Part shown: one piece after another, positions 10,723-24,100 of the stretch
Position numbering within the stretch: position 1 is the first letter of the stretch
Layout of the letters: each line of letters starts with the position of its first letter
NCBI GenBank assembly: GCA_037349315.1
Contig: JBAIAC010000027.1
Location: 18,461,501-18,525,500 of the forward strand
Origin: Chelydra serpentina
Taxonomy: Eukaryota > Chordata > Testudines > Chelydridae
Length of the DNA stretch: 64,000 bases
Direction of reading: 5' to 3'
Program-made: the position numbers and the translations under genes
The notes under the pieces: model-generated
Told to the model about the DNA's origin: nothing
What the model saw: only the letters and a program-made list of their open reading frames with translations
Database searches by the model: none

Positions 10723-11412
10723 TCATGGGTGCCATGGCAACTGACCTCCATGGGTGTCATGGTAATAAATCTCCATGGGTGCCATGGCAACAGATGCCAC
10801 AGGTGTCAGGTGCCATGGCAACTGATGCCATAGCAACAGACACCCTGGGTACCACGGCTACAAACTCCATGGAAGTGGCATTGAACAGAGTAAGAGAACC
10901 TGGGCAAGCTGTAAAGGTGACGTTGAATGTGGAGTTCTGGAGCCCCAGCCTTTGTCTGGATCACTTACAGCTGGGGGCATATTGTTTTATTTTGTATTAA
11001 TTGAAATTTGATGTCTTTTTTTTTTTTTTTTTTTTACAAAATATAAAGAGAAACTCCAAGGGGATGAAGGGCGGGAAAGGTTGGATCTGGTCAGAGGAAG
11101 ATCTCAGGCTTTTCAGTCTCCCATTGCCAGCAGGATTGGTGTCTGTCTATTCTGTGTCCTAACAACACAGATACTTGGGAAACACGTTTCTAACTTACTG
11201 TGAAATAAATTGTTAATGGACATGGCCCCAATCCTGTGAAAAGCTGAGCTCCTACATCTGCCAGTGAAGTCAGCCTCAGCACCACTCAAGATCAGTCCCC
11301 CACTCAAGATCAGTCCCTAAATATAGAAATACTGAACATGGATTTTTTTCTCCAAGAAAACAATTTTAAGAAATGTAAGTCCTGATTTTAGGCAATAGGA
11401 TCTCTCCTTGTT

Positions 11413-11672
11413 CATAAGAATGGCCCTACTGGGTCAGACCAAAGGTCCATCTAGCCCAGTATCCTGTCTTCCGACAGTGGCCAGTGTCAGGTGTCCCAGA
11501 GGGAATGAACAGAACAGGTAATCATCAAGTGATCCATCCCCTGTCGCTCACTCCCAGCTTCTGGCAAACAGAGGCTAGGGACACCATTCCTGCCCATCCT
11601 GGCTAATAGCCATTGATGGACCTATCCTCCACGAATTTATCTAGTTCCTTTTTTAACCCTGTTATGGTCTTC
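11413..11672 (-). mobile_element. CR1-type LINE, 3' end (minus)
   Basis: The minus strand reads GLKKELDKFVEDRSINGY then stop, followed by the same 3' UTR as at 925-1215 and ending at cagtagggccattcttatg near 11413. It is inverted relative to that copy and lies in STYXL1 intron 1. Confidence 0.75.
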
Positions 11673-11997
11673 GGGTATTTCATATCTGAGTGATGTGCAC
11701 ATGTTTGGATGCTCTGTACATCATATTCCATTTTTATATTTCACTTTTTAAATTAGATTTGTTTAGATTTAATTCTGACCTCTGTATTTTAAAAAGCCTG
11801 ATCTTGCAGTTCTCACAGAGCAAATATCCCTAATGAAGGCAAGGATTTAAGGACCCAAGCTTGGGCTCAAAGCGATTGTTTTCATTCACAGATGAGCTGG
11901 AACGGATAAAAAGTAAATTCTTCATGTTAGCTTGGTTACTTTGCAAGAACTCACTTTTTAAGAATGTATTAACTCTTTAATTATTATTTCCATCCAG

Positions 11998-12104
11998 TAA
12001 AATGGCTGGGTTGGTTCTTTGTGAGCCCATAGAGCTTTACAACATCTTGAACCAGTCCACGAAGCTCTCCAGGTTAACTGAGCCTAACTATCTCTGTTTA
12101 CTGG
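11998..12104 (+). CDS. STYXL1: STYXL1 first coding exon
   Basis: Acceptor CATCCAG at 11997, then 4 bp of leader and ATG at 12002. It encodes [18 protein letters not shown] and onward to residue 34. Donor CTGG|GTAAGC at 12105, phase 1. Human begins [18 protein letters not shown]. Confidence 0.95.
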
Positions 12105-15100
12105 GTAAGCTAATGAGAGTGCTGATATGTATTTTTATTGTGCAATTTGTCATACAGGTCATTCTTTTGTTTAATTATTGGGGCTAGATTATTGAAAAAC
12201 TTTGTATATGCTTTGGGAGTGACCCAACTGCCATAAAAGTTCATGAAAAGATGCCTATTAACTATAAAGGGCATTGAATCAGACCCTTTGCACTTGTGTA
12301 AATGACTGTACAAGGTTCAGAGCACCAGGGATAGGTCCCTCAGTCCTGCTTGAACCATTAGCATGCATGTGATTGTACGGTGCCCAGAGATCTTTGTGGG
12401 TCACTGTGATTTTATGTATAGCAGTTAGCATTTTACTTTGTAGCTGCATCTGTGATTAGAATGTGGGAGACCTATTTCTCTTAGGCCGTCTTTTCACTGC
12501 AAATAAAGATGTGTTTTACGCTGAGATAACTATTTGGAGATAAGCATCTCAATATGAAAGCCTAGGTGAGACAAGACACAGGAGTTGGCTTGTGTCCACT
12601 AGGATTTCACATTGAGGTGGCTTTCTCAGAATAGGTGTTTTCATGTAATAAATACACCTTTATTTGCAGTGCAGACATAGCCTTAGAAGAGGCAGCATGG
12701 TCTTGAGGACTTAGCATGTGACTGGAATCCAGGAAAATGCTGAGTTCCACTGCTTGCTTTGCTGCGGTCCCCTTAATCTCTCTGGACTAAATTTAGAAAT
12801 GGTGTAAATGAAAGTGTCAATTGCATGCCTTTAAGCAGGTGTAACCTACTTGCTGTGGGGGTGGAAGAAAGGGGTATAACAGGAAAAGCAACTAACAGGA
12901 AAGCATAGAAGGCTTAAGATAAAGCAGACACCCCTGCTTTCTGTTACCGATTTGTATTATTTGCTTTATCTGACACACCACTCTCCAGTCCCCACCCCAG
13001 CATGTAAATTAAACCACATTGAACACCCTTCAGTCACCTTACCTGTGTGTAACTTACAACACCATTTATATCACCTCTGAATTGGCCATCAGTGTCTCAG
13101 TTTCCCCTCAGTCAAATGGAGATAATGGGCCAAATTCATCCCATTCAATTACACCTGAGATGAATTTTGCCTGCTAATATTGTCTTCCTCACAGAGTTAT
13201 TGAGAGGCATGTTGCCATATTATAAAAGTGGTCATGTAAAAATGGCACCTACGTACTCCACACACTTGCTCTCTGGGTGCATTCCATCATATCTATTTAA
13301 TGTAATGACAAAATACATTGTAACTATTATTTGGGTTAGCACAGCAGAGGAATAGAGCTATGGGAGAAATAGCTGGATTCTAGTCTGGCTTTTGCATCAT
13401 CAATAGAATTGTTTGCTAAATTCCAGTTGCAGCACCAAATTCTGCCCTGTATTACATTTATGCAATCTCTGTGCCATGACTGCAGACTTTGGCCCTGCAG
13501 AATGTTTATTAGTGGTAGTGATGATATGAGAGAAGGAAATAATGCAGCTTGATTTTCAGATCCCAGGTTAAATTCATAAAGCTGACATCTTGAAAAAATA
13601 TTGTTTTGCTTGCAAACTGACACATTTAATCTGAAAGCCAATAGGCACAATCAACATGGAATCCCATGAAGAAATTTATACAATCTGTATTTCGGTGGTG
13701 GGTATTTAGCTGTAAGATTTGTAGATCTCTTTGCAGTCTAAACTCCCATTGGCTTCAGTAGGAGCAGGATTCTGCCATGAAGGCACTATGTAAGCCATTC
13801 ACACAATCTTCATTGTTATTTTCAGATGCCCGTACAAAGCGTGAGTACAATGAAAGCCATGTGATTACAGCAAGAAGGGTTAAACAGGTAAGTTGTGGTT
13901 TCAAGCGGGTTTATCATTCATGTGTGTTGTCCATGACCTTCTGTTCCAGCGGGGGAGTGTGCACTAATGAGCATATCACCTGGTCAGTGTCACCAAAAGG
14001 GCTTCAGGGAGCTGACAGCAAACTAAAGCTGCCCCTCCTCCAGAAAGTAGCAATGCAAACACCACTTAGGCTTCTCAGGGGAGTAGCAGCCCCTGCTGTC
14101 ATGGAAAGAGAACACTTTGTATCCCTGTGGGCTCTGGATCATTAATGAGTCACACACACTGAGGAGGATTTAGCATTTAGCAGTGAGATAGAATTAGCCA
14201 AAAAGGATGAGGAACTGCTCCAACCTCTCCCCTGCCTGATTCTGGAATGTTTAATTTCTCCCACAAGAGGTGATGCCGATTGAGGTAGAAAAGAGGGGAA
14301 GTGTCTAAAGTCGTCTAAACAAGGGAGACATTGAAGAATATCAGGAAGACTATTCCAGCAATAAGAGCTATTACACTGCAGAGTTGTCTCACAAAGGGCT
14401 GAGATGAAACCCTCATCGCTTGAGATGTCTAACATTAGAGAGGACAGAGCATTCAAAAATCTACTGTATTGGCAGGTAGGCCGACAAAATGACCTGCTAG
14501 GTCTTTTCCATCTCTAACTTCTGGGATTCACCTAAAGGAATTAGATACACAAGTCCCATTAATGGGAACTGTGCTTCTAGCTCCCTTAGGTGGCTTTGCA
14601 AATCTCAGCCTAAGTGCCTTCACGGGTAAACATCACGGCATTCAATAGAAATTACAGGTGAATATATCAAGAAAATAGGAACAGTTGATGCTCAAAAGAC
14701 AGGATGAAACAAAGGGGTGACTCTGAGGAGGCCGCACTGTCCACTGCTTTGCATTTACACCTGTGCAATGTAGATGTAAACCACTACCATTCTGAAGTAA
14801 TTATGCCCACTTGACACTGGTGTAAATGATTGCTCAGGGTGAAAGGCAACAGTGAATCAGGAATGAGTTGGTGTAACTTACATCTTCTTGCAGTTCTTCA
14901 GCTTATAAATTACACACCACCCTGGCTTTCCCATAGACAGACCCAGACCCCCTTGCTGACATGTAACTTACATCACTTCTGAATTCCGCCCACTTTCTTC
15001 AAAATAATGTACAATGGTAATTTAGAAGAAATTGCTAGGGACAGTTCCATGAGGAAAAATGCAGTCCCCCTCCTAAGATGATTCTTTTGTGGTTTTGCTA

Positions 15101-18100
15101 GAATCCTAGGGGAGAATATCTGGTACCTGAATCAGTTGAGCTGGAGTGTGTCAAATATTGTGTCGTGTATGATGGCAAAACCAGCTTTTTGGATGATACC
15201 TATTATGATGATGATGAGGCGAAGGAGGAGGATGGAAAAGGTATGTTTACTGGCTAGCGCGAGATTCTTACTACACCTCACAGCTCAGCTGTATTCTGTT
15301 CTCTTCTATCAAGCCCACCACCTTGGTATGTGACTGCCTCTCATTCCTCATTTGCCTTTATTACCTTATTTCTGTTTAAAATAACTTGACAAGAACACTT
15401 CAGTGCACAGCCTTTATTTTGGTAACATTACACCGTCAATAAGCCTCTGTCTGTCATAATATTTCACATGTTCTATTCTAGGCTTTATAAATCCAGATTT
15501 TCTTTCAAGGTCCCTGGGTCTAGGCTGGCTCATCTTCTAATATGTGTGAACCCTTCACTCTGAAAATCATTTAAGTGGAAAATAGGCTATTTTTCCCAGT
15601 TCAACTGGGGTTAAATGTGTTTATTTATTGCTTTTTAGGGACCAAAGCTGCCTCAGAGATCTCAGGATCTAAATCCAGTTCTTCATGTTCACAAAGTGAG
15701 TTCTTTCTTTTTATTAGTAAGCTCAGGATAAAAAAAGAATTTGCATTATCATAGCAACAAAAATAAGACTTCTCTTTAATGAGAGTAGTAATTAGATGAA
15801 GTTCTGTGGCAAATGCTTAAGTCTGGAAACCTAGAGAATAAAATGCAGATCATGGCACTGATAGCTTTGTGCATCTGTTGAGTTAATTTAAAGATACCAG
15901 GAAACATTGAAATTATTTTCCCCAAACGGCATATTACCTTTTATACCCTGAACTTGTAGTGACCTTGCAGCTCATTGCAGAATCGCAGTCCTGGCTTCTA
16001 GATCTCCCCCACCCTCCATTATCCAGTGTTGCAAAGTGACTATAACAGTTCTAGTTAGCATAGAAGTATTTTGCAGATACAGATGTTTTTAAGAGGACAT
16101 GATACACTTTCAGCACATTTCACCTTGTTTCAGGCATTAGTTTGAAATTGACGAAGCTAAGAAAGTTGAAATTCTAACTGCTAATTTGTTAAAAATAGCT
16201 TTGTGGAGTCTTAAAATCCAGCTATCTGCAGATTTGATAAAATTTTCCATAAGACTTAACTAAAGGCTTGTCTACGTATACAGCAGCATAGTGTGATTTT
16301 TCACACCCCTGAGCGATGTCATTATCCTGATCTAATTTCCTAGTGTAGACCAGGCCTAAGAAGTGAACAAACACGTACCTTGTCTTTGGTATATGCTCCA
16401 ATCAGAGATTTAGCCTTGATTCTGCAATGACCTGTCTGCTCAGAGGTCACTATGGAATCAGAGGCTTAGGGCTCCCATTCTGTACAGGAAAATCATTGGG
16501 CCTAGGTGTTCAAAAGTGACTAACAATTTGGAAGGCTTCAATCTGAGACTCCTTAAAGAGGCCTGATTTTCAGGGAGTGGGTGCTCGGCACTTTCTGAAA
16601 TTCAGATCCCTATGGTGTCTCAACTTGGGCACCCCAAAATTAACACACTAAATCATTAGGCACTTGAAAATGTAAAGCCTTCATCTTTACATCAAGCTCA
16701 TTGATTTTTTTTCTTCTGTATCTGTGGTACGTTGTTCCAAACATAACTCGATTCGAAACAGTCTGATTGAGACTCCTGTTCCAAATCTAAGAGCCAGTCC
16801 TACCAACACTTACGTACATGCATAACTTGCTCACAGGAATAGTCTCATTAGGTACACACTAAAATGGGACCTTGTTTCCGAGTTTTATTGCAGAGAAAAT
16901 AATCTCCAATGGGACATGAAAAATGGAGTGCGATGGAGAACCAGAATCAGATTTCCATTGTGCTAAGTTAACTGCTTCTAAAGTAGATACAGCTGAGGCA
17001 TTCAGAGATGAGTCGGGGGGGCGGGGGGGGAACATCCTACATCCCCCATTATTCGCCCGACTTGGGGTCATGATAAGATCAAAGATGGGAAAGTTTCCCA
17101 AGGCACCTCCCTGTGTCCCCTCTGCCTTTTGTTTGGTGGCATAATGAGGCAAAGAAAAAGCCATCCCAAGAACCAGGAATATTATTTATTTTTAAAATAG
17201 CAGTACTTCTCTGTAGTGTACCTCAGTGCAGGGGATCCACAGAGAATAACAGGAGTTAAAATAATATATGGACCTATGACAGGAGCAAGAGGAAGAAAAA
17301 CATGTTCCCCATAGGGAAAAAAAATATGACAATAGAAAAAAGGGAGCTTTCCAGACAAGAGGTTCACAGGGAATGTCAGAAACATCCCCAGTGGCTTCCT
17401 TGCAGTGGCTGGAGAGTGATTGTATCTTTGAATCTTGCCTTCTCAAGGTCCTTCAGACATCAGAGTGAAATCCTGGCCCCATTGAAGCCAAAGGGAGTTT
17501 TTCCACTGATGTCAGTAGGGTCAGGATTTCACCCCAAGTACTCAGGACCTGTTGGAAATAACCCTCTCCCCATCCAATTCCCTGCAGCAACCATGTGTAA
17601 TAGCTTTTCCATGTCTTTAGATGCTGAGGTAGGGGCTGCCATCCAGTGTGCCAGAGTCTTAGAGCAGTTAACCCGCCACCCAGTCCACATCCTGAAAGGA
17701 GGGTATGAGCGCTTCACTGCATGCTACCATTTCTTGAGGACTCAGAAGATATTCTGGATGCCTCAGGTGAGATTATTGGAGAGAAGGGCCAGGCTTTCAT
17801 GCTATAAATAGAATTTTTTTAATGTACATTCAACTAATTCCAGTGAATTCCCTAGTAACAATTAAAGGGACACTGTCAATCTGATGTCTAGTCAATTTTA
17901 AAAAAGGAGTCAAAAGTCATTTCAAGTAATACCGTTGCTCCTGAGTCCCTCTGCTAATTTTTGTTTTTACAACCACAAGTATCTATTTTTCTCTCCCTGA
18001 TGTGTGGAAAAACTCACAAAAACAACATGGGAAACTGACTAACCGGAAAGTGCTGTTAGATTAAACAAATCTCTTTCAGTTATAGTAATCTGAAGTGTTA

Positions 18101-21100
18101 CAATATCAGGTAAACATGTTTGGGCAGAAATTGTGACTTTTTTTTTTTAAGATGATAATATGTCTTTAATAACTTCTTACATGCAATGGCTTTCATCCCA
18201 AAGGATCACAAAGCAAACGGGTACATTTTTTTCAGTTTTTCCACTGCTTGCATCCGAAGAAGTGGGTATTCACCCACGAAAGCTTATGCTCCAATACCTC
18301 TTAGTCTATAAGGTGCCACAGGACCCTTTGTCGCTTCGTTTTTTTCAGTATTGACTCAGGGAGAAAAGTAACACCCATTGAGTCACTTATATTATTTCCA
18401 GCAGCATCCTGTTCTGTTCTCTTATCCAGACATTAACCTGAAATAGACTGGCGCCTGCTTAGACTGTGAGAGATAAGCATCCCACTTTAACACCTAGGGC
18501 AAGGGCTTAAAAAAAAAAAAGAAAGTGACACGTCACTGCAACGTCTTTTGTTACTCCTTCTATTTCACATACGCTGTGTAATAATTAGATGCTCCAATGC
18601 CATGCGCTGGCTTAATAAGGTGGCTTACCAGTTATCTTCAAAGGAGAAAATAAATTGACTTTGTGCCCTTTTTTGCTTCTTTATGCTGTCTGACACTCCA
18701 TCTACCTCAATTCTCCCTGCACTTACAAGTGGATACAGCTTTCTCCTATAGGTCCTTCTCTAAACGATTGTTCAGTGCTGCTTTGTGTGGTCAAACAGCT
18801 ATTGTGTTTCACCCTAGTGAGGGCTGCATTTCAGTGGTGAACACTGGTGCATAGTCACTACTCAACTCTCTTCCTTTCAGCTCTTGGCATGGCTACAGAA
18901 TTTTGTCCTTAGCCTTCACGGTGCCCAAATAGTAGGCTGCTAAGCTATGCTCAGAATTTGTCATGCTCTGGTAGGAGCGATGAGTTGGAGTTGTGTTATG
19001 CAGTCACACTACACCTGCCAGTCCTGTTTGACAAGTGGTTTCATTTGGCCTTGGACCAAGTAATTAGCAAACTCTAATTAATCTGAGGTACTAGTGTCCT
19101 TCCCTACATTACAAAGGACATAGTCTATCTCTTATTCTTTTTTTTATTCCAGCAGGGCCACATTGGTAGTGACTATGTTAATTTCATTGACTGAGTTTAG
19201 TGATCACTTCTGTTCTTCAGAATATCTGTTTGAGTAAATGAATGTACCCCATTTCTGTTTGAATGTAGGGGACTGTAGGACACTGACTTAGCACTGGTTC
19301 ATTTCTTCTCAGGATTCAGGTTTAAGAACTTTCCAAGTTACGAGGAAGGCAGGTCGATATACAGTTCTTTCAACTGTATTAATCCTTTTGTTTCTCATGT
19401 GCAGGAACTGGATGCTTTTCAGCCATACCCAGTAGAGATATTGCCTGCTCAGTTATATATGGGAGATTGCAGACAGGCCTGTGACCAACAGATTCAGAAG
19501 GATCTGAAAATCAAAGCACAAGTCAACATCTCAGAGGAGATTGCAACACTGTAAGTCAAATGGTCCAGTTAGATTTGCATCGAAGCTGCATGTTTGTAGA
19601 CCTTTCAGGAACCTTGTGAGATACTCATTCAGTCAGAGTAGGATGGTGATTAGAAGTTGTGGGATAAACTTAAAGCTATTTAATGCTTGTTCTTCTGACT
19701 TCTCTACTATAGAGGTTGCAAAGCAAGGATTCATTACTGCATCAGCCTACCGTAACTCAGAAGAAGTGAGATTATGTAGAGCAAGAATGGGATCTTTAGC
19801 ACTGGGACCCAGATCCTCAGAGGTACCTAGGTGCTTACCTCCCATTTAAATCAATGGAAATTAGGCTTCTAAACACCTGTGAGAATCTGGGCCTAGGAGT
19901 TCAACACTTAGCACCAACCCTCACAGTGAACCTAATGCTAAATTTTAAACAACGTTTAAGAGGAAAACTTACAAACCAACATGCTTTAAAATGTAATTCA
20001 TTTACCTTTTGTGTGATTTCTCTTACTTCTTCTTCTGTATTTGTCAATGACTGAAGTTATTTGACTAGCCCCTTAAGTCAGTGGGTGAGCAATATTAGAA
20101 CTACAGCTCGATACAGCCAAAATTCCAGTGACATTTTGCAGGGATGAGACGAGCATGAAGCGAGTGAGGAAGAATATAGCTTTCTGCCTTGGTTACATTT
20201 GCACAGCCAGTTTTACTAATAACCAAGCGTTTCTTGTGTATCTGGCTCCAAAGAGAACCCTCAACAATCTCAGAGAACTGGGCTTCCTCTCAGCTCTAAG
20301 TCACTGCTCATTACATGAAATGCATCTGCATAGCTCTTCGTTGTTTTGCAGCCTTTTCTCAGTGAGATGAGATACCCTGTAAGGTGTATAACACCTTAAT
20401 AAGAAACCACATGAAGCAGCGTCTGTGTGCATTAATTATGTATTTAGGAAACTCCCAAGACATGTATGACATGAAAGAACACTTGCTTTCAGCTATCTGC
20501 CTTCATCAAGCTCCCAGGTAGAACATACTATAGGGTCACGATAATACATAAATACCAACACAGTTTAGGGAGGCTGACTGATAATGGAACTATTGGTTAT
20601 GCACCTAATGCAGCCTCAATGTCTTACTCACCCTTCCTTACTATGATGATGACAATGAAAAGTTATTACTCATGTCACTGCAAATAAAATATTACTGATT
20701 TTGCCCAGGCAAGTAGAATTTGGCAGAACTACTTTATTGGCCTGTTTAACATCTCTCCTGTGTGCTCCCTTTCCAGTTTTGCAGATGAAAGCAAAACACT
20801 TCTTCATGTTTCTGTGGCAGATTCCCCCGACGCAGATCTTTTTTCCTTTTTCCCCACCATTTGTCACTTCATAGGTGAGTGGATTGATCTGTAACTATCA
20901 AGTGTGCACACTGTTCCTTTGAGTGTGGAAGTTCGTAGTCTTTTAACTCCTAGAAGCATGATCCCAACAGCCTCTGCTCACTGGAGGTATTCAGTCCATG
21001 TACTGGTGTGATGGGTTCCCCCCTCTTGGGGTGCCACCTGGAACTGGGGTCCTGACCCACCAGCCTGGACTCCCTTTTCCCCCTGTAGTGCTGTGACAAG

Positions 21101-24100
21101 TTGCTAAGCTCTCAAAGCTTGCTATTTCACCAGCATATACACAGCTAGGGACACGCTCAGGTGCAGCAGTACACACAGGTTCTTTAACCAGCCCCTGCAT
21201 GGGAAGGCAAAGCTAAGGCACCTCCCAGTTCCTAAGGTACACACCCCCTCTAGAGGGCAAACCCAAAATTACACCATCTTGCACTGCACAGAGAACTTCT
21301 TAACTTCCTCCTCTAAGTCACACATATTTGTGCTCCCTAGAGTGGGATCTATCCCCTGTTCAGCTGTGGGCTCCTTATTGGCTCGTTATTTTACATATTA
21401 TTTAAATTAACATCTGCACCAATGTCCTTCCTACACTGTCAATATTGATAGCATTTTAATAAAACATTCAGTTCTCAAAAACACTCATTAAAAACCGTGC
21501 TTAAGCTAATTATACCCAAACCATAACAGTAACATGACCCTGCATCATACTCTTACTTTCCCATAACACTCTGTCTAACTTCTCACACTAGCAACTTCAG
21601 TTTTCCATACTCCTCCACACTTAGCTTTTGGACCTAAGTTCTTAACCCAATCCATCCTATAGCGACAGGACGGACCCTTCTGGGGCGATGTAGAGAAACG
21701 TGTCCTGACACTGCCCAGCTGTACCTATTCAATGGTTTAAGCGGGCTTGTGTCTCTAGGACTATTTATCTGGCACCTTTCACCAGCATTAGAAATTCCCT
21801 TAAAAAAATAACAGGAGTGGGGAGAGTTCTCCGGCTTTGATTTTTCAAGACACTAATTTGTGATGCACTTTTCTTTGGTTAGATGCTCAAATGGCTCTTG
21901 GAGCAGTTCTGGTTTTCTCTACCCTGGGTCTAAGTCGGAGCAGCACAGGAGTAATAGCCTTCCTCATGCATTCATCCCAGTATCCCTTAAAGGTACATGC
22001 GCACTTCTGCGTTCTGCAGAGAGTGATGTGGTCTCCTGAACATTTCTATTTCTGAACTCTTCTAAAGTGCTGTAGTAATAAGGAGCAAATAACCTGTGCT
22101 TTAATTCAGACTCCCTGAATACATTGTGTGACATATCTGGAACATCAAGGAGGAGACTTGGGTTTGATTCCTGGGTCTGTGATAATGCAGCTTAGTATCT
22201 GCGTGGAGAGTGATATGTATCTACCTCCCCTGTTTGCCAACAGACCCGCCTAGAAGGCAGGACTACAAACATGGCTGACCGGAAGGATTACAAATCTAAG
22301 CAACTCTGCTCTCCTGGATCTCAGAGAGAGAGAGAGAGAGAGAGAGACTTTCTGAGTGTGGGAGCTATCGTGAGCTGGCGTTGTCCCTCACTACTGAGGG
22401 AAAAAGGAAGTCCCAGCCCACCCTGCTTGTGGAACTCTGGCTCTGTGCCCTAAAGCTGAGGTCAGCAGCATGGGTGTCTTTAAAATCCCAGATTGCTTCC
22501 CCAAAACCACATTCCTAGACCCACAGATATTGTTCTAGGGAAACCCAGAATAGGGCTGCACTACTCTAGGAGGGGTGCCCTCCTCAACCTTAAAGGACCA
22601 ACACATCTCATGACGTAGCTCCACAAGTCTTCAGAAAAATATTGGGTGAAGGTTGAGAAGTACCTAGTTGTATACTAGATTGGTTGCTTATCCCCAAATT
22701 CCAGGATGTTCCTCAGTTTACTCAGTGTCCCAGCATTTTGAATAGGTCTGTCTCTCATTCTGCCTTCTCTGGGCAGATTGAGGTATCAGTGCTATCTGAT
22801 CTCCTCCATGCCTTTGAAGTGATTCCTGTTAAAAGTCTTGGTTGTGTTTGGAAAAGGAGCCTCTCTTCTGGAAACTGAGTATTTGAATCCAAACTGTCCT
22901 GAATCTGAGCACGGATCTGGCCCATTTTGTGTGTGTAAACATTTGCAACACAAAATGAGGCTTCTTACCCTGCAAGGCACATCAAAGAGTAATTGCAGAA
23001 TGAGTCTGCCCGCAGAATAATAGCGACTCGCTGCATACTCTGCACAGGCACCAGAACCGACAGACCTACCCTACTAATATTGGATCTGATTGCTCCCCCA
23101 GACTGATAACAGTTCTATCACTATCATGCCCTCCCATGCTGAGCCCTACTAAAATACTTCACTTATTGCACCCACAGTGCAACAGTCCAAGGCTGATAAC
23201 TGACTTTTCCCTTTATTGTGATCAACGGTTTTGTTTTAACGTCTTGCCAAGTCTAAACAGAAATGCACCTACTCCAGAGCACCCCCACCGCAGGCTGCCC
23301 ATAGTGAAACAGGTTGAATGCTGGAGATTCCTGTTGCATGAAGTTTCCTATAGACAATCTTGCTGGACTTGCTGGACTCACTCAAGCTGCTCTTTCAGTT
23401 AGGTCTTTGACCCAGTTTGGACAAAAGTCTTGGAATGCTTTAGTGAGGCTTCAGGGATCTGGAGACATGAGTATGTTAAAAGAAATTGCACTAGTAGAAC
23501 ATGCTCCTGCCAAACCCTTACTCACATGAGTAACTAGTGTGTGCAGAGACCCATTGACTACTTGTGTGATTAGGAATTAATCAGAGGACGGTTGGAGGTT
23601 TAGGTTGTTGGTCTCCAGGATCAAAGATCCGGAAGAAACCATGCAATACCATTTCACCTTTCAGCTCATTCAGCTTAAGCAATCCTAATAATGCTCCTGA
23701 TTGCTATAAGAAACCCTGATTTTTATCTGGTGAGAGGGACATGACTCGGCAACTTCAGTAGTGTAGCCTGAGAGGAGTGCAGTGCATTTATGTAACAACC
23801 CTGCTGTGTAACAGCATTCCGAGCTAATTACCTGAAACTAACAGACAATCCAGGTGGCTGTAATTCGCGCTTTGGGATAGCTGGGCCCGCTGTTTTGCTG
23901 CTGTAGATCACCACATGCAATAGCATATAGTGCCAGTCCAGGATCAGGAGAACCTCTGTCATGCAGCTGTAGGTAGCTGCTGCTTCTCTGCTTTTTCCAT
24001 TGAAAAAGATTGTTAGAATTGTCAGTATAATCAGACCCAGAAGCCCCAGGTAGGGCTCTGGCACTGTCTTGCTGCAGAATGATGGCAGGTACATCACAGA

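Larger units (their letters stand above)
9605..10866. repeat. CCATGG minisatellite with X-box-like units, interrupted by an insertion
   Basis: The array occupies 9605-9680 and 10725-10866, with units of roughly 25-29 bp such as ctccatgggtgccatggcaac. Each good unit holds the palindrome-like GTGCCATGGCAAC, close to the RFX X-box (GTTGCCATGGCAAC). A Penelope-like element occupies the middle (9681-10722), so the two halves were once continuous. Confidence 0.75.

Noticed and set aside
17302..17811. 169-codon open frame
   Set aside because: Only its 3' part (17621-17766) is STYXL1 coding; the upstream part precedes the AG acceptor and is intronic.
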